Assembly (NCBI GenBank): GCA_964351875.1
Contig: CAYGQC010000030.1
Span: 1-31,356, forward strand
DNA length: 31,356 nucleotides
Direction: 5' to 3'
Source: JANSWO01 sp964351875
GTDB taxonomy: Bacteria > Pseudomonadota > Gammaproteobacteria > Pseudomonadales > Azotimanducaceae
Position 1 is the first letter of the stretch. Every line of letters starts with the position of its first letter. The notes under the pieces are model-generated. The model searched no databases and was not told where the DNA came from. It saw only the letters and a list, made by a program, of their open reading frames with translations. Below, one piece after another: positions 21,807 to 28,369 of this stretch. The position numbers and the translations under genes were made by a program.

Positions 21807-24074
21807 ATGAACTTTAGGAAACTGTCCGCAGTAGCTGCTGCAGCATTAGCACTTGCGGTAGCGCCCCTTGCAGCTGCGGAAAACCCAGTCAGCAGCAAGC
21901 CTGCTGGCGCAATCGGTATGGGCACGGCTGCCCCTGGCGAGGCACGAAGCAATCAGTTCTGGTGGCCGGACCAACTGGATCTGGCGCCACTTCGTGATCA
22001 GGATGCGAGGTCCAACCCCTTGGGCGAGGACTTCGACTATGGAAAAGCGTTTGCGACGCTCGATCTGGATGCCGTCAAAGCAGACATTAACCAACTACTG
22101 ACAACCTCCCAGGCCTGGTGGCCAGCGGATTTTGGCAACTACGGCCCATTCTTCATTCGCATGTCCTGGCACAGCGCGGGCACCTATCGAACCCTGGATG
22201 GCCGCGGTGGAGCTGACGGTGGTCAGCAACGCTTTGATCCGCTCAATAGCTGGCCAGATAACGGCAACCTGGATAAGGCCCGCCGCTTGCTGTGGCCGGT
22301 CAAGCAGCGCTACGGCGCAAGCCTGTCCTGGGCTGATCTGATGATTCTGGCCGGCAACGTCGCGCTCGAGAACATGGGGTTTGAAACCTATGGCTTTGCA
22401 GGCGGCCGAGCTGACGATTGGGAGCCAGACCTGGTCTATTGGGGCCCGGAAGTCGCCATGCTTGCGAGTGACAGGCAGGACGTCGACGGTGAACTGCAAC
22501 GCCCGCTCGGGGCGACGCATATGGGTTTGATCTACGTGAACCCAGAAGGCCCGATGGGCAAGCCGGATCCCGTTGGTTCTGCGCGCAACATCCGCCTCGC
22601 ATTTGGACGAATGGCCATGAACGATGAAGAGACGGTCGCGCTGATTGCAGGTGGTCACACGTTCGGCAAGATGCACGGCGCCCATAAGGCTTCGGAGTGT
22701 GTGGGTGATGTGCCGGCTGGCGCTGATATCGAAGATCAGGGCTTGGGTTGGAAGAATTCCTGCGGTAAGGGCCATTCAGAGGACACCCTTACCAGTGGCT
22801 TAGAAGGCGCCTGGACTCAGGCGCCCACCCAGTGGACCACGCTGTATCTGCAGAATCTGTTGAATATCGAGTGGACGCAGACGCGTAGCCCAGCAGGTGC
22901 TATCCAGTGGATTCCTGCCGATGATTCGCTACACCAGTCGGTACCGGATGCGCACGTTGCGGGTAAGTTCAACGCGCCGGTGATGACCACCGCTGACCTC
23001 GCGCTGAAGTTTGATGATGACTATCGCGCTATTGCGGAAAGGTTTCTGGCGAATCCGGATGAGTACCAACTGGCGTTCGCAAAAGCCTGGTTCAAGCTGA
23101 CGCACCGTGACCTTGGGCCGCGTGCTCGCTACGCAGGTGGTGAAATTCCGGCTGAAAACCTCATCTGGCAGGACCCGATTGCTGAACCTGATTACTTGCT
23201 CGTCGGCGCGCGCGAGGTTCGTGTAGTCAAGCAGGCGATTGCGGACTCTGGGCTCACTGTCGCTGAACTCGTACGAACCGCATGGGCGTCCGCATCGAGC
23301 TTCCGAGCGGGCGACCTTCGAGGTGGTGCGAACGGCGCTCGAATCGCATTGCAGCCACAGAGCAGTTGGGCCGTTAACAATCCTGAAGCTCTCGCCCCCG
23401 TGCTGACGACACTGAAAGAGATTCAGTCTGATTTCAACGAGTCCGCCCGTCGCAACGTTCAAGTGTCGCTCGCGGACCTCATCGTCCTGGCTGGCGCTGT
23501 TGGCATCGAGCAGGCTGCACAGGCGGCTGATCTCGATATTGACGTTCCGTTTGCTGCCGGCCGTGGCGATGCCACGCAAGCGCAGACCGACGTGCAATCG
23601 TTTGCCTTGCTTGAGCCAAAGGCGGATGCGTTTCGTAACTACTTTGATGCAAGCGCAAGCTACCGCTCACCAACCGAGATGCTGGTTGATCGCGCAGATC
23701 AGCTCAGCCTCACCGTTCCGGAGATGACCGTCTTGCTTGGTGGCCTTCGAGCGCTGGGCGTGAATACCACGGGATCGCACGGTGTTCTTACAGAACGGCC
23801 AGGTGTTCTCAGCAACGATTTCTTCCGAAATTTGCTCGATATGTCCGTGCGCTGGCAGAAGTCTGCTGAAGATGGGGTCTATGCGGGTCTCGATCGCGCT
23901 ACCGGTGAACAGAGGTTCACGGCGACGTCAGTTGATCTGATCTTCGGGGCTAATGCTGAGCTGCGAGCCGTCGCTGAAGCGTACGCCTATGACGATGCGC
24001 AGGCGCGGTTTGCTGAAGACTTCGTTGATGCGTGGGTGAAGGTCATGCAACTCGACCGCTTCGATCTCCAGTAG
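21807..24074 (+). CDS. katG: Catalase-peroxidase KatG with a Sec signal peptide
   Basis: This bifunctional haem enzyme breaks down hydrogen peroxide and oxidises small reductants. It has 755 residues: an N-terminal haem-binding peroxidase domain and a C-terminal degenerate one. Active-site residues are present: distal R118, W121 and H122 (RMSWHSAGTYR), Y243 (LIYVNPEGP) and M269 (GRMAMND), whose spacing with W121 matches the Trp-Tyr-Met adduct of characterised KatG, and proximal H284 (AGGHTFGKMHG). The N-terminus (MNFRKLSAVAAAALALAVAPLAAA) is a clear signal peptide, so the enzyme is exported, as in periplasmic KatP-type enzymes, rather than cytoplasmic. A GAGGAG ribosome binding site lies 7 bases before the ATG. 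No OxyR gene is nearby. Confidence 0.96.
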   Translation: MNFRKLSAVAAAALALAVAPLAAAENPVSSKPAGAIGMGTAAPGEARSNQFWWPDQLDLAPLRDQDARSNPLGEDFDYGKAFATLDLDAVKADINQLLTTSQAWWPADFGNYGPFFIRMSWHSAGTYRTLDGRGGADGGQQRFDPLNSWPDNGNLDKARRLLWPVKQRYGASLSWADLMILAGNVALENMGFETYGFAGGRADDWEPDLVYWGPEVAMLASDRQDVDGELQRPLGATHMGLIYVNPEGPMGKPDPVGSARNIRLAFGRMAMNDEETVALIAGGHTFGKMHGAHKASECVGDVPAGADIEDQGLGWKNSCGKGHSEDTLTSGLEGAWTQAPTQWTTLYLQNLLNIEWTQTRSPAGAIQWIPADDSLHQSVPDAHVAGKFNAPVMTTADLALKFDDDYRAIAERFLANPDEYQLAFAKAWFKLTHRDLGPRARYAGGEIPAENLIWQDPIAEPDYLLVGAREVRVVKQAIADSGLTVAELVRTAWASASSFRAGDLRGGANGARIALQPQSSWAVNNPEALAPVLTTLKEIQSDFNESARRNVQVSLADLIVLAGAVGIEQAAQAADLDIDVPFAAGRGDATQAQTDVQSFALLEPKADAFRNYFDASASYRSPTEMLVDRADQLSLTVPEMTVLLGGLRALGVNTTGSHGVLTERPGVLSNDFFRNLLDMSVRWQKSAEDGVYAGLDRATGEQRFTATSVDLIFGANAELRAVAEAYAYDDAQARFAEDFVDAWVKVMQLDRFDLQ

Positions 24075-24100
24075 CAACCTACCCATAACTCGATTGGTCG

Positions 24101-24118
24101 CGCCGCCGAGAGGCGGCG
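24101..24118 (+). terminator. Hairpin behind katG
   Basis: CGCCGCC and GGCGGCG form a perfect 7-bp stem with loop GAGA, 26 bases after the katG stop. Only two T residues follow, so it is a GC-rich hairpin without a proper U tract. It is probably a 3' end or weak terminator of katG. Confidence 0.5.
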
Positions 24119-24184
24119 TTGACCCACGGTTCCGCGCTTCACCCTGTTTATATTCGCCCTCGTGTTTCGTCTGAGTGTTCCGTT

Positions 24185-24196
24185 TGAGGACACACG
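24185..24196 (+). repeat. 12-bp terminal inverted repeat, left
   Basis: TGAGGACACACG is perfectly inverted at 24466-24477. The pair brackets the assembly gap and its duplicated flanks; between them I see no coding sequence. If the gap is artefactual the element would be about 138 bp, MITE-like in size. No clear target-site duplication is visible. Confidence 0.55.
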
Positions 24197-24241
24197 TCGC
24201 CACAATGCGCGATCAGGCCGACAGGAGCTCAGGGTGAACAC
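24187..24241 (+). repeat. 55-bp sequence duplicated on both sides of the gap, copy 1
   Basis: These 55 bases, ending exactly at the run of N, are identical to the first 55 bases after it (24342-24396). An exact overlap at two contig ends is typical of unmerged neighbours in a k-mer assembly, so this is probably one sequence shown twice, not a biological duplication. Confidence 0.85.
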
Positions 24242-24341
24242 NNNNNNNNNNNNNNNNNNNNNNNNNNNNNNNNNNNNNNNNNNNNNNNNNNNNNNNNNNN
24301 NNNNNNNNNNNNNNNNNNNNNNNNNNNNNNNNNNNNNNNNN
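24242..24341. other. Assembly gap of 100 N
   Basis: This is a run of exactly 100 N, a standard placeholder of unknown true length. The 445-base stretch 24075-24519 around it holds no gene, only the katG hairpin, the 12-bp inverted repeats, the duplicated contig ends and the upstream region of the Sua5 gene. Confidence 0.97.
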
Positions 24342-24396
24342 AGGACACACGTCGCCACAATGCGCGATCAGGCCGACAGGAGCTCAGGGTGAACAC
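24342..24396 (+). repeat. 55-bp sequence duplicated on both sides of the gap, copy 2
   Basis: It is identical to 24187-24241 and begins at the first base after the N run. Merging the two copies would remove the gap and leave a continuous intergenic region. Confidence 0.85.
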
Positions 24397-24465
24397 ACAC
24401 CTAACCAACCATTTTTGTGCGTCACCCACTCGAGCGGCGGTGCGCCTTATCGTGCGAATCGACGG

Positions 24466-24477
24466 CGTGTGTCCTCA
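24466..24477 (-). repeat. 12-bp terminal inverted repeat, right
   Basis: CGTGTGTCCTCA is the exact reverse complement of the left repeat at 24185-24196. It ends 42 bases before the Sua5 start, so it may also overlap that gene's promoter. Confidence 0.55.
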
Positions 24478-24519
24478 TTTTGGCCTTCTCGTTTTTTCCC
24501 AAGACTCGGACGGTGAGAC

Positions 24520-25470
24520 ATGAAACCGGCGCCCATCGTTGCTGGTGATGCCGCCGGCATAGATCGTGCGGTTGCGGCTTTGAGAGCTGGAGAAACCGTG
24601 GGAATGCCCACCGAGACGGTCTACGGGCTTGCTGCGGATGCCAGCAATCCGGCTGCCGTCGCGTCGATCTACGCCATCAAAGGAAGGCCTACATTCAATC
24701 CGCTTATCGCTCATGTCGCGTCAACGGACATGGCGCGGCTGGAAGGTTCTATGGACGCGCGAGCCGAGGCGTTGGCCGAAGCCTTCTGGCCTGGCCCGCT
24801 CACCCTGGTGCTGCCGGTGGCTAGTAGCGCTCGCACGTGTGAACTCGCTCGAGCTGGGCTCGACACGATTGCCGTACGCGTTCCCTCGCAGCCGGTCGCG
24901 CAGACTCTGTTGGAGGCAATAGGCACTCCGCTTGCCGCGCCATCGGCAAACCCATCTGGAAAGCTAAGCCCTACGAGGGCGAGCGAAGTCGCCGATGAGC
25001 TCGGTGATGCTGTCAGTCTCGTGCTCGATGGTGGGCCATGTCGCTCCGGAATCGAATCCACCATTGTGGCGATATTGCCGGGCGCGCCAATCACTCTCCT
25101 TCGTTCGGGTGCGACACCGCGTGCCGAGATCGAAGCGATTGTTGGAAAGCTTGCAGAGCCTGGCGATTCAGTGATCACCGCGCCTGGTCAACTGCGATCA
25201 CACTACGCCCCGCGCGCGCTGCTGCGTCTTAATGCTGCGCGCGCGGAACCGGGTGAAGCACTGCTGGGGTTTGGTCCTGAGACGCCCGCTAACGCGGTTT
25301 GCCTTTCGAGGGCTGGTGATCTGGCGGAGGCGGCGGCCAATCTGTATCAGCTATTGCGGCAGCTCGATGCATCGGGCGCGCAGTCGATTGCCGTGATGCC
25401 CGTGCCAAACACAGGTCTGGGTGAAGCGATTAATGATCGCCTCCGTAGAGCGGCGGCTCCGAGGGAGTAG
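24520..25470 (+). CDS. L-threonylcarbamoyladenylate synthase (Sua5/TsaC family)
   Basis: This cytoplasmic enzyme makes threonylcarbamoyl-AMP from threonine, bicarbonate and ATP, the first step of the t6A37 modification of tRNAs that read ANN codons. The 316-residue length indicates the long Sua5 form: a YrdC-like catalytic domain (about residues 10-195) plus a C-terminal Sua5 domain. Key segments are MPTETVYGLAADAS, IYAIKGRPTFNPLIAHV with the conserved Lys and Arg, SANPSGKLSPT, and GQLRSHYAP at the linker to the second domain. GGTGAG precedes the ATG. It converges with the histidine kinase gene across 70 bases. There are no visible defects. Confidence 0.95.
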   Translation: MKPAPIVAGDAAGIDRAVAALRAGETVGMPTETVYGLAADASNPAAVASIYAIKGRPTFNPLIAHVASTDMARLEGSMDARAEALAEAFWPGPLTLVLPVASSARTCELARAGLDTIAVRVPSQPVAQTLLEAIGTPLAAPSANPSGKLSPTRASEVADELGDAVSLVLDGGPCRSGIESTIVAILPGAPITLLRSGATPRAEIEAIVGKLAEPGDSVITAPGQLRSHYAPRALLRLNAARAEPGEALLGFGPETPANAVCLSRAGDLAEAAANLYQLLRQLDASGAQSIAVMPVPNTGLGEAINDRLRRAAAPRE

Positions 25471-25540
25471 ATGTATTTATGACGATCATAGATGCCGCGT
25501 GTGCTTGCAAGCTGACGGCGGTGGACACCATGACGCTCTT

Positions 25541-27481
25541 TCAGTAACCGTTCGGCTCTGTGGGAAGATCTGCTTGAGCTACCGAGCGAGTAGGTTCGGC
25601 GGCAGCGTGGGGAAGGATAAGGCGAACGTGGGTCGGTCCGCCTCGTTTAGACTGGATGACACATTCCCCGCCGACAGCTCGCATGCGCTGACGCATGTTG
25701 TTTAAGCCACGCCCAGTGCTAACCTGATCCTGATCGAAACCAGCCCCATCATCGACGACTTCGATAGTAATCTCGCCGCCGTCTTCGCGGATCTCAATAC
25801 AGAGGTTCTCTGGCTGGCCGTGATTCAGCGCGTTAGATACTGCCTCCAACAACGTGCGCTGAATGTTGAGAAGGTCGCGTTGTGAGTATTCGGGGCCCGC
25901 TTTTTCCAGACGATTGCGCCAGGCCAGTTGTGCGCCATGGCTTTCAATCATCGGCCGAATGCGATCCTGAAATTTGGCGAGGACCATGTCGAGAGAATCG
26001 CCAACCGAATCGAGCGAATCGATCATCAGGCGAAGATCCGCAAGCGTTGTATTGATGAAATGCGTGAGGTCTTCGTTGGCGAGATTTCCGCGCCGGGCAC
26101 GAGTTGCCAGTGACATAAGCTGGCCTCCCACACCATCGTGCATGTCCCTCATGATTCGTTGGCGCTCATCCGCAATATCGCGAGCGCGAATAGCTTCCTG
26201 AAGATCTTCGTAGCGGTGACGAATTTCCTGTTCTCTCTCTTCGAGTTGTCCGTTTAGATACTTGCTGATCGCGTTCATTGATTCGAACAGTCGTATGTTT
26301 CGAGAGACCAGCGATATCGAGAGTCCGAGTAACACGAAGAAGGCAGCCCGATCCTGGTGGCCATAGTTGATCTGATGAAACGCGTACCCGTAGACATCAG
26401 CGATTGTCAGCGTGACTCCGAGGACAAGAGCGCCCACAGCGATGCTTCTGTCTTCCTGGTTGTTCCATAAGTGATGGGTAAGAAGCGCCAGGGACGCTAC
26501 TGCTGAAATGCCAGTTACGAGGTCGGTGAGTTTTGTGCTGTACCCATAAGCAACTGTATATTCGTTGGTGAAGAAAGCAGCCACGACGAGAATCGTGGCA
26601 AGTGCGATACTCGCGGATGTTCCTCTCACCCAGGCGATCGGTTTCTCGGTCCATTCGTTGATGAAGGCGACCCAGCCGATAGCGACGAGGATCGTGAGTG
26701 CAAAGTAGTAGATTGCGCGGAGCGCATCTCCGAACGGGAAGTCGTACCAGAAATAGAAACTGTTGCGTAGAGCCAGCGCTCCCGCGAGCGTCAACAGCGC
26801 CAGACCGAACTTCCTGCGATGCTCGTACCGAATCAGAAACAGAGAAACGAAAGCGAGGGCCAGAGCGATACCCGCGCTTGCGATGCTTAGCTGATTCCAG
26901 AAGAAGAGACGTGCGTTGCCGAACGCCATCATCTCAACGTAGTCACCGAATATGAGCAGTGTGAAAGACGTCTCCTCGTAGGCTCTGCGAGCTGTGAGGA
27001 CAAGAATCTCGTTGTCGCCCGCCCGAAGGAGGCCGGCGGAGACTCTGGAAATCTCGCGCAATTGACCGTGGAAACTTGTTTGCGGGCCCAAGGTGCCGGA
27101 ATCTCGAACTACATATCCGTTCACGTAGATATGAAAGTTGTCGGCGCGTTGCTGTGTGACAACGCCGTAGTCGCCTGCCGGACGCTCGTCGAGATTGATG
27201 TTGAATCTGATCGCATAGTAAGCGGGTGCAGTGCAGCATCCTGACCATGGACCAACCGCAGTCTCATAGACAGCGGATTGCGCGCTTTCGAGGGATGGGG
27301 AATCGAGACTGGCGACCGAGAAGTTGGTGTGAACCATACTCTTGGTGACAGGCACAGTGTCTTTAAGCGGGTTGATTGCCATCCAGTAGAGTAGCTGGAA
27401 GATGGCGATGGCCAATACCAAGCCAAGCCAGGTGCGCGCTCTCGACCCGTAGTGGCTTCCCAAAATCGGAGACAGGGTCAT
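25541..27481 (-). CDS. Membrane sensor histidine kinase (NarL-partner type)
   Basis: This 646-residue protein has an N-terminal transmembrane helix (about 17-35), an extracytoplasmic beta-rich sensor region (about 45-190) with a C82-C83 pair, about seven transmembrane helices (about 195-395), and a cytoplasmic kinase. This is the 7TMR-DISM-like layout, in which the outer domain probably binds a small ligand such as a carbohydrate. A short coiled-coil (about 405-440) leads to the HisKA_3 dimerisation domain with phosphoacceptor H448 (RQRIMRDMHDGVGGQLMSL). The ATPase domain follows with N-box LEAVSNALNHG, DDGAGF and GRGLNNMRQRM. The start overlaps the stop of the response regulator gene by 4 bases, so the pair is translationally coupled. 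The ligand is unknown; the autotransporter gene beyond the regulator is a plausible target. Confidence 0.93.
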   Translation of the reverse strand: MTLSPILGSHYGSRARTWLGLVLAIAIFQLLYWMAINPLKDTVPVTKSMVHTNFSVASLDSPSLESAQSAVYETAVGPWSGCCTAPAYYAIRFNINLDERPAGDYGVVTQQRADNFHIYVNGYVVRDSGTLGPQTSFHGQLREISRVSAGLLRAGDNEILVLTARRAYEETSFTLLIFGDYVEMMAFGNARLFFWNQLSIASAGIALALAFVSLFLIRYEHRRKFGLALLTLAGALALRNSFYFWYDFPFGDALRAIYYFALTILVAIGWVAFINEWTEKPIAWVRGTSASIALATILVVAAFFTNEYTVAYGYSTKLTDLVTGISAVASLALLTHHLWNNQEDRSIAVGALVLGVTLTIADVYGYAFHQINYGHQDRAAFFVLLGLSISLVSRNIRLFESMNAISKYLNGQLEEREQEIRHRYEDLQEAIRARDIADERQRIMRDMHDGVGGQLMSLATRARRGNLANEDLTHFINTTLADLRLMIDSLDSVGDSLDMVLAKFQDRIRPMIESHGAQLAWRNRLEKAGPEYSQRDLLNIQRTLLEAVSNALNHGQPENLCIEIREDGGEITIEVVDDGAGFDQDQVSTGRGLNNMRQRMRAVGGECVIQSKRGGPTHVRLILPHAAAEPTRSVAQADLPTEPNGY

Positions 27482-28164
27482 CGTCCGGCTGTCAGGATGC
27501 CGTTGGCGAATGCTTTGACGACCGCCTCGGTTCGCGAGCGAACACCCATCTTTCGGTACACGGATTTCAGATATTCGCTAACCGTGTAGGGTGAAATGTG
27601 AAGCTTCCGAGCCGCTTCTTTAGAAGTGAAGCCTCTGGCGATGAGCTCCAGAAGCTCGAATTCGCGCGGGCTGAGAAGAAAGTCTTCGTGGCTCTCGGAT
27701 GCTGAGCTATCCGAAATGCTCAATGCTTTTCTTTGTGCGCGCAGTAAGTGTGAGGCGGTTCGAGGGCTCATCGGGCACTCACCCGCATGCACAGATTGTA
27801 TGGCCGAGACGATGTTGAATGCGGTGTCATCTTTCAGAATGTAGCCATCAGCGCCGGCATCCAGTGCTTCCATGGTTGTCTTCTCATCGCCGAAGCAGGT
27901 GAAGACGATACATTTTGTTGGGTAACCCTCTTCGCGGACATGCCGGATGAGTTCACAGCCGTTCCCATCGGGCAGTTCCAGATCGATGAGTGCAACGTCT
28001 GGGAGAAGCGATACTGCTTCAGTGGCGGCCGAAAGCAAGCCGACAGATGCGACGATCTCCATCCCCTCGTCAATGCTCAGGCGCTCGATCACGTCCTGCC
28101 GAACGATGGCGTCGTCCTCGACAACGATGAGTTTCAGTACGTCTTTAGCGGCTGTGCTGTTCAT
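27478..28164 (-). CDS. NarL/FixJ-family response regulator
   Basis: This 228-residue protein has a complete receiver domain (about 10-130) with the acidic pair at 17-18 (VEDD), phosphorylated D61 (ALIDLELPDGNG) and K111 (GYILKDD). A Ser-rich linker (about 150-160) leads to a LuxR-type helix-turn-helix (about 164-220, LSPREFELLELIARGFTSKE, then AARKLHISPYTVSEYLKSVY). It partners the kinase encoded immediately downstream with a 4-base overlap. It diverges from the autotransporter-repeat gene, and the shared upstream region has two perfect inverted repeats that could be its binding sites. Confidence 0.95.
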   Translation of the reverse strand: MNSTAAKDVLKLIVVEDDAIVRQDVIERLSIDEGMEIVASVGLLSAATEAVSLLPDVALIDLELPDGNGCELIRHVREEGYPTKCIVFTCFGDEKTTMEALDAGADGYILKDDTAFNIVSAIQSVHAGECPMSPRTASHLLRAQRKALSISDSSASESHEDFLLSPREFELLELIARGFTSKEAARKLHISPYTVSEYLKSVYRKMGVRSRTEAVVKAFANGILTAGR

Positions 28165-28186
28165 AGAAAAACGTCGCCTCCCTTCA

Positions 28187-28201
28187 TCGGATCATATCCG
28201 A
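28187..28201. promoter_or_regulatory. Perfect inverted repeat near the response regulator start
   Basis: TCGGAT and ATCCGA flank CAT, giving a 15-bp dyad 22 bases upstream of the regulator start. It sits where an autoregulatory operator would overlap the promoter or leader. The binding protein is inferred, not known. Confidence 0.45.
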
Positions 28202-28240
28202 ACAAGCTGCTGAAACTATGAAAATGCACGTCGAAAGTGC

Positions 28241-28264
28241 CGATCCCCCAATCTGAGGGGATCG
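28241..28264. promoter_or_regulatory. Perfect 8-bp inverted repeat in the divergent promoter region
   Basis: CGATCCCC and GGGGATCG are separated by 8 bases. The dyad lies near the middle of the 205-base region between the regulator and autotransporter genes, so it could serve either direction as an operator. As RNA it would form a stable hairpin, but it lacks a U tract and is not placed as a terminator. Confidence 0.45.
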
Positions 28265-28369
28265 AGTTGCCCGCTGTGCTGTGATCCCATGATTGCTGCC
28301 TGAAGCTCCATCGATGTCTGACGAATGATGGGCTGCGGGCGTGCGCATTTGTACAAAAGGGATAGAACG

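Noticed and set aside
22095..22775. 226-codon frame opposite katG
   Set aside because: The katG active-site motifs lie in the same DNA; the opposite frame shows no domain or ribosome binding site.
24187..24396. Target-site or phage attachment duplication
   Set aside because: The copies abut the N run exactly at both ends and no integrase or other mobile gene is nearby; an assembly overlap explains it better.
24162..24429. Short frames reading through the 100-N gap
   Set aside because: They consist mostly of undefined residues plus the duplicated contig ends.
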